64,000 bases of DNA from Anaeramoeba flamelloides (lineage: Eukaryota; Metamonada; Anaeramoebidae), in assembly GCA_027625915.1 (NCBI GenBank), contig JANTQA010000012.1, forward strand, positions 4,176,501 through 4,240,500, written 5' to 3'. Below are positions 46,592 through 58,800 of the stretch, one piece after another. Made by a program: the position numbers and the translations under genes. Position 1 is the first letter of the stretch; the number at the start of each line of letters is the position of its first letter. The notes beneath the pieces are model-generated. The model had not been told where the DNA came from. It saw only the letters and a program-made list of their open reading frames with translations, and did no database searches.

Positions 46592-47965
46592 TTAAGGGAG
46601 TAGCCACGGTAAAGGAAAATTTTTCACTTTTTTGCAATTCTGAAGAGGATCAGAAAATAATATTTTTTTACTCTGGGTAACTCATTGATTTTTATTATTT
46701 AAAGTACTTCATTCATTAGATTTTTTAAATTTTTTTTTCAGGTCTCAAAGAAATTGCCACAATAGAATGTTGAGTTGAATTGCCAAAAATAGTGTTTTGA
46801 AAGTTGAATAACTTTTCTTTTAATCCTTCTCTTAACATTCTATTGTGGCATTTAATTTTTTCATTTTTTATTTTTTCATCATTTTTGAGATTTTTTTAAT
46901 CCTGACAAGATAAAGCAATTAGAAATATTTTTTTATTAGTGGCATTTGGGATTAATGGATTTTGTTTAAAAAGAACAACAACATTACAATTGAAAGAATC
47001 ATAAAAGGAAACATAAATGGAACTTAAATAGCTAGAAGGGTTCCAAAATTAGAATAATCAAGTCAAATTATTACTTATTAGGATTTTAAATCGTTGCGTT
47101 TAGTGGAATTGGAGAAGTGAATATGATTATATGTTATCAAAGTTTAAACCACAAAATAGCCATAAGTTTTATTCGAAGAATCTGAAATTATCTTCTCCCA
47201 AAAAAAAAACTAAACCCCATTCCAAAAATTTGGAAAAATCAAAAATCAAAAATAGGAAAACAAAAAATCAATTTATTATATTTTCCCAAACGTAATATAA
47301 AACCATATTTAAATAACATAGTATTAATGGTTTTTTAAGTATTTATTTTCATCCAAATATAAGAAAACAATATAAAATAAAAAATCAAAACAAGTGTACC
47401 AAAAATAAGGAAACGAACTGAAATGAAAGAGTTTGAACAAAAAATATATTGGTATATTTGTTAAAATTACACCAACAATGGTTGATCGATCAAATGATAA
47501 GATACCATGCACCGGTTGTATGTGGATTTTTCAATTTAAGAAACTCAACACTAACATTCTATCAACCATCTATAAAAAAATTTCAGATCTAACTAAACAG
47601 ATTAAGTAACTGAAAAATTGAAAATGAAAACAAAAACAAAAAAGACAAAAAATGAAATAGTTTGTTGAATTAAAATTAATTTCGAATTGGATGTAAATCA
47701 TGTTATTGTTATTTTTTCAACTGTTTAAAATGTTTCCAAATTAATGGAATTAAGTTTATTTTAATAAAAAAATAATAATAAAAAAAACTATTCTATCAAT
47801 ATTATCTCAATTTTTTTATTGTTGAACATTACAAAAAAAAAATATCAAATAATTTTTTTAAAAAAATTTTTAGAGAATCTACGATCACACGCCACTAAAA
47901 TAAAATTTTCTTATCTCATCTCTCTCAAATTTTTATCATGTATTATGGTGTAGCTACTCCCTTAA
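46592..47965. repeat. Rep-B element, copy 2, carrying a nested Rep-C
   Basis: TTAA-GGGAGTAGCCACGG at the left. At the right GGTGTAGCTACTCCC-TTAA, the inverted terminus, is flanked by a second TTAA. The interior matches the copy at 4762-5592, except for about 530 bp at 47219-47750 that corresponds to Rep-C. With Rep-C removed the two Rep-B copies would be of similar size. Confidence 0.75.
47219..47750. repeat. Rep-C element, copy 1 (nested in Rep-B)
   Basis: Begins ATTCCAAAAATTTGGA and ends with TTTCCAAATTAATGGAAT, imperfect inverted termini. Internal hallmarks are CAAAAATCAAAAATAGG, CATCCAAATATAAGAAAA, ACCAACAATGGTTGATCGAT and CAAATGATAAGATACCATG. They recur in copies at 55159-55720 and 60811-61332. 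It is non-coding. Confidence 0.7.
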
Positions 47966-48156
47966 AGGTGAAAACAACTCTATTTGAAAAAAAAAAAAAA
48001 GATCTGAGAGTGATGAATTGTTGAATTATTGTGTGATTTTTAATTTTAATAATGAAGAATTCTGTTGAAAAAGGGTATTCTAATTTAAAATTATATTTAT
48101 ACAAAATTAAAAAACATTATATAAAAAAATATTTTTTGATTTCTTTTTTTTTATTT

Positions 48157-48680
48157 ATACAGTAACGAAAAAAATACTGGGTATGAAAATAATCCTGTAC
48201 AAGATTTTTAATTGTCTATATTAGGAAAATTGTTGTGTGATTTTTTTTATTTTCAATCCAATCCTTTTTATAAATAACCAAAATTTTAGGGGCCAAGTAA
48301 TAAATCCTACCAAAAGTTCATTATAGAGGGGTGCCTCGAGAATACTCCTTGTAATTGTTTGAGATCCTAAGTAGATCTACTTTATTTCAAAAAACAATAG
48401 AGTTTTTTATAGTTTTTCTAGAGTTTAGTAAGGAATTTGAACAATAATACTTTTTATTCTTGTTTTTTGATTGAATGAATGCTATGTTTTGAATAATGGA
48501 TAATTTAATTAATCATTATTCCAATAATTCAATGAGTTATTATTTTAAAAGTTTGATTTTTTTTAAAAAAAGGATTTGATTTTAAATAAAAACAATTACA
48601 CAACAATTTTCCTAATATTCACAATTAAAAAATGTGACAGGATTTTTTTCATGTCAGGTATTTTTTTTCACTGCTTTATA
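48157..48680. repeat. Rep-D palindromic element, copy 2
   Basis: The left end is CAGTAACGAAAAAAATACTG. The right end inverted is GCAGTGAAAAAAAATACCTG. Inner pairs include TATTAGGAAAATTGTTGTGT against ACACAACAATTTTCCTAATA, an exact 20-base match. The loop contains CTCGAGAATACTCC. It corresponds to the copy at 25561-26062. Confidence 0.75.
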
Positions 48681-49867
48681 TTAAAATTCCAAAGGAATGA
48701 GTAAATCAAATAATTGACAAACCACCCCTAAAAAGATCATGAATAAAAAATTGAAAAGTTTTTGGGGAATAATTATTATGGTTTTCAAATTCAATTCTTA
48801 ACAAAAAAGAGAAGTTTCAATGATATCAAAGAAATTGATAAAAAAAACCATTTAAATCTTAAATAATATCTTTTTATGAGAAACAAAGAGAAGAAAAAAA
48901 ACAAGTCACCCACTTAAACATTTTACATTCAGGATTGTATAGAAATGAAATCGAAAAAGCTTATAAAGTTGAACCAAGCTTACAAAGTTCTCCAAGAGTA
49001 AAGAAATCGATTTAAAAAAACACTACCTATCAAGAATAAATGTAGGGTAGTTTTATAAGTATTTGTATTCACAAAAATATAAGCCACAGAAGATTAAAAA
49101 AACATGGTTTACAAGTTGTTATTACTATTATTTGTGTAAGGAGCCAACCGATCTGTATCAAAAGAATGAAAACAAAATTCAATAATCTTTTGCTTTGATC
49201 TTTGATCCAAAATAGATTTCTTTGTATTATCTTTATCTAGAAAAGTCTAATTTTTTTAAATGAAAGATCCCTTTGTTCGTCAACAAATGAATTGTCTCAT
49301 TAAGAATATTGGACTTTATCTTGAAACAACTCTAATCTTTTACCTTGTTTCCTTTTTTATTGTGATCTGTAGTAATTATCACAACTTTCTATTTATTCCT
49401 AATCAAACGGAAAGAAATGTTCTTTGAAAAATCAACCATATTAAAAATTTGACAACTTAATTAGTTCCAAATTATCAAGTATTCTAAGAAGGTTACTATT
49501 GTTATAAAATATATTCTTAATTCACTGAACACAAATAAGAGACAACTTTCTTCTTGGAATTTACCTTAAATATAAATAAATCCAATAAAAAAGATTACCT
49601 AAAAAAAAAAACCTTGATATTTTCTTCTCTCAATTTATTACTAAATCCAATAATAACAATAAAAATATCTAAGACAACTTTGAGAGTTTCTGAAAAATTG
49701 ATTACAATCTGAAATAATTTCCTTATCTACTTATTTCGTAATGAGATCTTGAAAAACAAAAATTCGCAAATTACTTTTTATTTTTTTATAATTTTCCTTT
49801 TTTTGTTTTGTTCATTTTTGTTCTTGGAAAGACAACACCAATTTATTTGAAGCAAAATTAGTTTACA

Positions 49868-52800
49868 ATGTCAAAAGTATTTTTTAATTCACCAGTTTTC
49901 TTCTTTAATCCCTTTGTTTCTCATTCTTTGTTCTTTCAAATTTTTCTTATTTTCTTCTTTAAAAAGGTGAATAAACCCAAACGTGTAAGGAAACCAAAAA
50001 AAGAAAAAAAGCCTTGGGGCAAACTTATTTCATTAACAAACGGTATTGATGATCTTGAGTTAATAAGGCCGAGATGTAAATAACTTTTTTTTTTTTTATT
50101 TTTTTTTTAATTTTCACAAAGAGAAAACAAATTTCTTCTCCTTCAATAGATACACCTTCTTTTCAAATGAAAATTTTTTTCCAAAGCTACCAATATTTCT
50201 TTTTTTTTTTTTGTTTTTTTTATTTTTTTTTCATTCAAACAAAAGTCGTTTTTTTTTTGAATTTCTATCCTTGTTCGAGATTTAACTTTTTACACAAATT
50301 ACTCTTTTTTCTCAAATAAAAGAATCCACCAACCAACAAGTTTTCTATTTTTTGACAATTGGCACAACAAAATAAAATACCTTCTTTTGAAAAGAGTGCA
50401 AAAATTAAATAATTATAAAATCTGTTTGTACTCCGAAGAACTGGATCATCAAACACTTTTCACTAAGTGTCTTTGTTCTTTAAAAAAAAATTATCTGGTT
50501 CTTCTTCTGATCACACCTTTCAATTGTTATAAAATTAAGTTATCAGAACAAAAAAAAGAATTGTTTTTTTTTCAAAAAAAAAATACAAAACAAACAAAAG
50601 TATTCGAATTAACTTTCGGAAAAAATACCTTTGGTGTTTAAATTAATTGAGATCTCTTCAAAATAAATTTCTTAAATAATCTTTTTTTTTTGAAAAAGAA
50701 AATGAAAAAGAAAAAAAATTGTGAATTCCAGAATTCAATAATGATTGTTTCTCTTTTTATTCAAATTTGAAACTTTCGTGTTTGAGGTTTGACAGTTAGG
50801 TTAAAAAAAAAACCAGGGTAAAGCTACAGCAATTTTCAAAAAGTTATTACTTTTTTTTTTTATTTTTATATGGGATTGTCAGAATTAAAACTTTTTTAAA
50901 GTTTTATGTTTGAATAAAGTGTGGACATTTTTTAAAAAAAGGAGCTTTCCTTCAGACTCCATCCTCTATTCCACATTTAATGATTGAACACCACTTTTAT
51001 GAAAATATAAAACTTTCAAAAAGTTTTAATTCTGAAAAAGTTTCCACTTTATTAAAATAGAAAACTTCAAACAATACTGATAAATTCAAACACATGTAAT
51101 AAACTATTTATCCAATTTCCATTTTTGTAAATCTATCAACTCAACTTTTCAAACAGTTCTTTAGGAGGAATATTTTGAAGATCAACTAATTTACAAAGTT
51201 TCTTAAAGGAGTATTTTGAATATAAAAGGAAAAAATCCGGATTTTGAAAATCATTTTTTTAAAAGTCTTTTTTCAAGTATGAAAAAACAGTAATCTATGT
51301 TACGAAGCAAATGTTTCAAACATCCAGAGAATTAAAAAGGGGGATTAAAAATGGGAAACAATTCATCATTGCAAGATTTACTAATGGAAGAATTTTTCAA
51401 ACACAATAAAACGCACGTTGTAATTTTTTCAAAAAGAAAAGAAAAGAAAGAAGTTTTAGTTCATAAATGAAAAATTAAAGAACAAATTTTATTTTAGCAA
51501 CTGGATTGAATGACATGAATGTGTTTAGCAACTCTAGGCCTTGCAATAACAAAAAATTCCAAAACAATTACATATCAAAAATAAATCGAAAAAAATAAAC
51601 AAACAAAAGTGTGGAAAAATAATATTTTTTATTTTTTGGCTCAAGATCTAATTTACTTGGAATTTCAAGTGTTTACTATTCCATTCCAAGTAACTTTTGT
51701 TTTGTCATTGAGATCTTTCAATGAAATTTTTTTCAATATTTGTTTTTATTTTTTTTCCTAAATTTGTTGGAAAAAAATTGGAAAAGAACTTTTCCAAAAA
51801 AGTGAAAATAAAAAAAAATGTAAAAATCCGGAGTTTTTGTTTTTATACCGACACAGGTGCTTTAAAAAGAAAAAACAAAAACTGAAAAGAAAAAAGGAAA
51901 AAAGAAAAAGAAATTTAAAAAAATTAGGTTTATAATAAACAATTGGTAAAAAATCAAAATAAAAAATCCAACACTATTCTATCTTTAATTAAGAACACCA
52001 AAAATCAAATTCACGATACTTTTGATTAATTTAGTTTAGTTTGATAGTTGATCATAAATGTTCATTTGGGAGGCCTTTGTTTAATTGTTATAATTTCTTT
52101 TTTCATTTTTAATCTCTTTTTTTTTTTTTAAACACTTGATATTTTTACCTTTTCTTTTTCTTTTTTTTATTTTCAAGATACCCATACTGTCGCATTCCAG
52201 TATCTTAGTCTCAGCAACGATAAGTAACCACTGGCCTTTTTCCTTTATAACTCTTCCTCGCAATATAAAGACAATTCACCCAGTGAAAAAATCGAAAAAA
52301 AATCAATATTTCATAACATTGTTTGATTTTGAAGATACCCCAATCAAAAAGATAAAAGAATGATCTTAAGTGACTAGTATTTTTTTAAAAAATAAAATGA
52401 AATCTTGTCAAGATCTTAAATTTTTTTTTTGTAATTTGTGTTTTGATATGAAATGGATGAGTTAACCCTATTTAAACAAGTTATTATTTTGAGTCTATTT
52501 TTTGAAATCCAAAATTCGCATGTTTCCAATATAAAAAGAAAAAAAATAACCTATTATTTTTATTAATAATTAAGTTAATTCTTGAAAATGTTGTATCATA
52601 TTTTTCATTTTATGTTGGAAAGTATTGATTTTGAAAGAAAATATATTTATTTGGTTATTATTTTTAATATTTAATATTTTAATTAAAATCACAACAAATA
52701 AAACTAATGGAAGTATAGGTGGTTAAATAAATCTAATTTTATACAAGTTTAACAAAAATAGATCAAGGGAATTGAGATCTATTATGCAAAAATTTTTTAT

Positions 52801-55800
52801 TCTTCAAAGTTTTAAAAAAGTTGTTTTCTCATTTTCAAAAATTGAAAAAAAAATAATCAAATTTTTGGAAAAATTTTTGAGTAAAATCTTTTGGTCTTAT
52901 TCACAAGAGTCCTTATAACAATTTATAATCATTTTTGGCAGAAAAAAAATTGATTTTGAATTTTGAGGATAAAATTACCTAATTCTCAAATATCTTTAAG
53001 AAAATTTTAAATTAAAAAAATCAAATTTCATCTTAATAAAAACACAATCTCTTGGTAAAATTTAAATTACCATTAAACAATTTAAATGATTAAAACGATC
53101 CATTCTTAAAATAATTACTTCATATTTTTTAATCTGTTGAATATATCAATTTTTTTTGTTTACCAAAAGAATTATCTCAAAAAAGATCAAAAAAAATAAA
53201 AAAATTGATATTCCTGGCAATAAAGGTTATTTATAGTGAAATAATGATTGAAAATAGGAATAAAAAAGGTAAAAACTTTTTGTAATGATTGAAATAAAAT
53301 GAAATAAACAATTTTCAATGAGTTGTTGAATTCTACCAGTTGGAAGTGTCGTTAGTATTTCGCAATAATTAAAAACCAAAAAAATTTATTTATTAATCAA
53401 AGATATTTAAGTTATCCATCAAGTTCAACAATTCTAAAATTCAGAACATTTACCAACTGCTTAAATAGATATTATTATGTAATAAATAAAAATTCAAATA
53501 AATTTTGTCCTTTATGTTTAAAATATGAACATAAGGAAATAATAGAAAATATTGATCACTTTTTATGGGTATGTCCTTCCTATGAAAAAGATAGATTAAT
53601 TTTTCTGAAAAAGTTAAAAGAATTAAATTTTTATGAAATAATTTTAAATTATGACAGCTTAAAATTATTTTCGTTAATTAATAATCGTGAAATCTATGAT
53701 TTTACGCTTAAATTTCTGAAAGAGAATTTAAGTAAAAGGGCACTTAGAGTGTAATCTACACTTCCTCCTCAATAAAAAAAAAGAAATAAACAATTTTCTT
53801 TTTTAATAAAAAATGGAAAAAAAAAAAATTGATCTTACTGAAAAAAATTTTCTTTTCTGACTTTCTTAGTCGATCATAATTTTCTAACACTTCACATACT
53901 CAAAACTTGAAAGTCGAGAATGTCACCAATAACATATTTTAAAATTTTGTCCTGTTGTTGTGAAAAACTGATCCCATAAAATGTTTTTTTGAGAATTATT
54001 ATTATTTATTGTAAAAAAAACAATATAATGTTAGAAAAACAAATAAAAAATCCTTGCAATATCAGAATTTTGTGAATTATAAACGTTATTCATAATAATT
54101 TTTGATTATTTATTGGAAAAACTTTTTGATTTGGATTTAATAATCAAAACTTTTTTTGGATTTCAAAATTTGAAATTTTTTTCTAATAAACAATAGTTAT
54201 GTCCTGAATTTTAATCAATAAAAAAAATCGAATTCAAATATTTTAAATTTAAATTTACTGATCAACCATTTTATAATTTCAAAAAGATAACCACACAAAC
54301 TAACAAAAAATCTTAAAAATACATAAGAGAAAAAGAAAAAACAAATTAATTAACCATAAAATAATATAAAAGCATTTAATTATAAATAAAATAGATAATT
54401 TTTTTTTATTTTGTTATTCATTTATTTTGGATTGACAAATTTTTTAAACTTTGATTAATTTTTTAACCATTTATTAAATTTTTAAAAATATCAAATTTAC
54501 AAAATAAAAAACAAAAAAAACACAAAACAAAAATTAACATTAGATCGTGTTGGGAGAGGGAATATTTGTGCGATCTCAATTAATGATGAAAAAATATCAA
54601 AATTTCATTGCGAATTATCAATATTCCGTGATCGAAAAAACAAAACCAAAGAAGGAGAAATAAAAACTAGTATGTGGATAAAGGATACTTCGACAAATGG
54701 TGTCTTTGTCAATAGTCAAGTAAAAAATACCAATTTTCATCAATATAATTTTTCAACCGTGCTTGATAATGATTCTTTGTTTGATTTTTACTAATCTACT
54801 TTTATTAATAATATTTTTTTTTTATAAAATAATTTAGCCCGTTGGCAAGAATCAAAAGAGAGAACTTTTTCATTTTGACGAGATAACCTTCATCCAGCCA
54901 AAAGTTAATGGAAGCGCATTTCCAAGTATATTTAACTTTCTTGATTATTTTGTTTCAAAATTAAATATTTAATTAATATCCTTTATTTCATTCTTTTTAT
55001 ACATTCTTTTTTTTTATACATTTTTTATCTAAATATAGAATATCGTTTTATAATTCATGATGCAAATGGGAGCCCACCATTATCTTGTGAGGTAATATCA
55101 ATTTTATTATCACTTTTTTTCTTTCTTTTTCTATTGATATTATTTAAATTTAACTCCGTTTCCAAAATTTGTACACCAAAAATCAAAAATAGGCAAAATA
55201 ATCTTATTTTTTCAAAAATATAATATAAAACTACATTTAAGTGAACCTAAAATTAATGTTTTTATAAGTAATCATTTTCATCCAAATAAAAGAAAAAAAA
55301 TATCAAAACCAAAAAATAAAAATTTTTGTGTTCAAAAATGAGGAAATGAACAGAACAAAAAATTTTATTGCTAAATTTGTAAAAATTTCACCAACAATTA
55401 TTGATCGATCAAATGATTAGATACCATCAATTAATTGTATGTAATTTTTCCAATTGAACAAAACAAACACTAACCTTCGATCAATCATTGAAAAACAATA
55501 TTTCAATCAAATGAAATAGATTATGTAACTCGGAAAAAGAAATGAAAAAAGGAAAGAGATTATGTAACTCAAAACATTCAAAAAAATTCAATCATAACTA
55601 AACGAGAAAAAAAAGATAAAAATGAAATAGTTGTTAAAATCAAAATTATTTCCAAATTGAATAAAAAATTTTCTATTGTTATTCTTTAAATTATTTTGAC
55701 TGTTTCCAAAATTTTGAAATTTTGTTTCTAAAAAAACAAGTGTTCTTTTTGGTTATTTTTTTTTTTTTTTTTATCACAACTACTAGATCATAGAAATATA

Positions 55801-58800
55801 AAGAGCAATAATAAAAAAATTTTCACTTCATTCGCTTATAAATTTATTTTTATACATTTTTAACGTTATTACATTCAGATCCAATAAAATTCTCAAATTA
55901 ATGAAAGGGAAAAATAAACTACTAAATTATTTTGAATTCAACAATATCATTTAAATTTCACAACAAAAATAAAGAAAACAAAAAAAATGTTTTTTTTTTT
56001 TTTTAAAATTTTTTCAAATTATAAACCCAAATATTTGTAAACAAAAATAATTCAGAATCAGAACTTCTTCTAATGTAATTTTGATGATTACTAATTGAGA
56101 TTTTATTATTGCTCATTATATTTCCATGATCTAGTAGTTGTGATAAAAAAAAAAAAAAATAAACAAATCTCAAAAAGAGGGTAAAAACTTACTAGTGAAG
56201 AATACCCTCTCTTCTTAAAAAAAAAACTCAAAAAGATAGTTAAATTAAAAAATTTCTCAAAAAAAAACTGAATACAAAAAAAATTTTTTAAAAAAATATA
56301 ATTATTTTTTTTTTTTATTTTGAAGGGAGGAAATTAGTTTCCTCTTATAGCGGTTTTGTTGCCCAGAATTCAAAGAAACCGAAAATTTATTTAATTTTCG
56401 GTTTATTTCTAAAATTAAAAAAAACCTACGTTAGCTTTTCCTGGATTTAAAAGAATAGAGTAAAATCTTTAATTTTTTTCTATTCCTTTGGATTTTGTAA
56501 AACTGCCGTTAGCTTTTCTTGAGTTTTCTGTTTATTTGGAAGTGTTCTAGGTTTTTTTTACTTTAGAAATAAACAGAAAATTTTAATAAATTTTCGGTTT
56601 ATTTCAGAAAAGTAAAAAAAACCTAACGAAAATCAATAGATTTTACACATAAAATAGAAAACCTCAAGAAAACCTAAGCACTTGACGGCATTCTACGACA
56701 CGAGTGTTTGTTGATATTATTATTATATCTAATAATTTTTAAATATTCATGGTCTTTCCATCCAGAACTATTTATTATTAAGTATTGTCTAAAATTATTT
56801 AGATTTACATCTAATAATTTTAAATTTTCTATTTCTCAATTGATATTTTCATTGTCTTGTTTTTTGAAAATTTTAATTTGGTCTGAAATGTGTTCAAAAC
56901 CAAGAAGTTCTAATTTTTATTTGAGTTTATATCTTCTTTTGTAAATTGAGATTCTGGCTTGGTCAAGTTTAGCTTCAGTTTTATAAATTATTCTCGGAGA
57001 ATGTGGACTGATTTTTAAAAATTCTGTTACTTTTTTATTTATTCAGACATCAATAGAGTCAAAATATTTTTGAGTTAGATTAAAAATTACTAGCCCATAA
57101 AATAATTGGCTAATACATATTGATTTAAACATTTATAATTTTACACCATTGGCCAGTTTTTTTTTTGGCAAAAAGTTTTTTTTTTTATTTTTATAAAGAT
57201 ATCTTTTACCTTTTTGAAGTTTTTTTGTAAATTGGTTCTCTTTTTCTAACCAAATTCGTAAATATTTTATCCCAGATATTTTTTTTTGATTTTAGTGTTT
57301 TATCAAATGTTTGGATTCATTCCAAATTCTTGGAATAATTTTATAAATTAACTATTAATTTTTTTGTTAATTTCTGAAATTGGTCCTTCCATTATCAAAA
57401 TCAAATCATCTGCAAACATCTAGACATGTTTTGCAAGACGTTTAATTTTTCCAATTAAAAAATGACTGATAATAAAAAATATAATTATGACAAAACAAAT
57501 ATTATTTTTTTTCTCCTTATGGATAGATCTGACTCATTTTTAAAATCAACAATAGAACGATGAATAAATAAAGAGAAAAAATATTTAAATAATAATGACC
57601 AATCAACATTTATCTAATATTTATCCTTTTATTTTATTTTTTTATTTACTAAATAATTTATTCTTTTAAATGAAATAGTCAGAATTACTGGAACATTATA
57701 AAGTGATATCACCTATCCAGGAGTAAGTAATTCCTTAAAATACTTTTCATTCCTAATTTGTTATTACTTTTTAAATTTTAATATTTATTTATTAAAAATT
57801 TTAATATTTATTTATTAAAAACAAAATAATTATTTATTAAAATAAAAATAATTTTACATTTTCTATTAATTCAAAACATGCTTTACAAAAATGTTTTCAA
57901 AATCAAAACATTTTGAACCAAAATATTTCCTTAATAAAAACAACCAATCTATTGTTTATTATAGGGGCATTTATGGAAGGATTTATTTGGGCGTTGATCT
58001 TAAAAACGACGAAAAAGTTGCAATCAAACAAGTACCTAAAAATAAATTTTATACTAATACTAAGGAAAAAATTTCACTTAGTTCTGATAAAATATTAAAT
58101 TACAATGAAATTTTGGTGTTAGAACAATTAAAACATAAATCAATCATTGAATTAAAAAATGTAATACAAACCGATAATACAGTTTATATTATTATGGAAT
58201 ATTTAAGTTCTGGTGATTTATTTAATAAAATTAAGGAGAAGCAATTTTACGAAGAAAATGAGGCTAGAATACTTTTTAAAAATTTGATAGAAAGTATTAT
58301 ATATCTCCATAACAAAAACATCGTACATAGAGATTTAAAACCAGAAAACATTTTAATTTCTAATCCAAATTCTGACACTGACATCACAATTTGTGATTTT
58401 GGTATTGCAAAAAGTATCCAAGAGGGTGAAGGAATGGAAACAAGAATCGGAACCATTCATTACCGAGCACCAGAAACCTTTACTGGCGGTGGGAAATATA
58501 CTAATTCATGTGACCTTTGGTCAGCAGGGGTTATTCTTTATATACTGTAAGGCTATTATTTCAATTTTTTTTATTTTGTATTTGTTTACTTTCATACATT
58601 TTCAATTATTCTTATTTTTTTTTTCTTAACAAACCATTCAAAAAATTATGATAATTTTATATTTTTTCTTTTATTCGACCTGTAATTTATTTATTATTAT
58701 TATTATTTTTTTTACATTATAGGTTGTCTGGAGAAATGCCATTTCATGTAATTATTTTATTGTTTTTTTTTATTAAATCATTACATATTTTTTTTTTTTT

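Larger units (their letters stand above)
45392..49867. other. Intergenic, repeat-rich
   Basis: Holds Rep-A (46145-46310), Rep-B copy 2 with Rep-C inserted (46592-47965) and Rep-D copy 2 (48157-48680). The remaining sequence shows no gene. The last few hundred bases before 49868 probably include the kinase promoter and leader, with no clear element visible. Confidence 0.55.
50076..54543 (+). other. Intron 2 of the kinase gene (4.5 kb)
   Basis: Separates the linker before the FHA domain from the FHA core, in phase 1. It holds a short hairpin element (50878-51036), an unassigned protein-like segment (52180-52363) and a LINE 3' end (53412-53765). The rest is A+T-rich with no recognised feature. 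Confidence 0.75.
55092..57678 (+). other. Intron 5 of the kinase gene (2.6 kb)
   Basis: Lies between the FHA and kinase parts, in phase 0. Left to right it contains Rep-C copy 2, Rep-E, Rep-A and a minus-strand LINE piece with reverse transcriptase motifs. Little sequence is left unexplained. Confidence 0.8.

Noticed and set aside
47324-47512. Minus-strand frames inside Rep-C (MHGILSFDRSTIVGVILTN), recurring at 60887-61090
   Set aside because: The similarity reflects the repeat itself. The frames are not conserved beyond the shared DNA and the copy at 55159 does not keep them.
57891-57964. An ATG at 57891 as a separate start for the kinase
   Set aside because: The residues before the GIYG loop are asparagine-rich intron-like sequence. 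An AG at 57963-57964 joins in phase to the upstream exon, restoring YKVISPIQEGIYGRIYLG.
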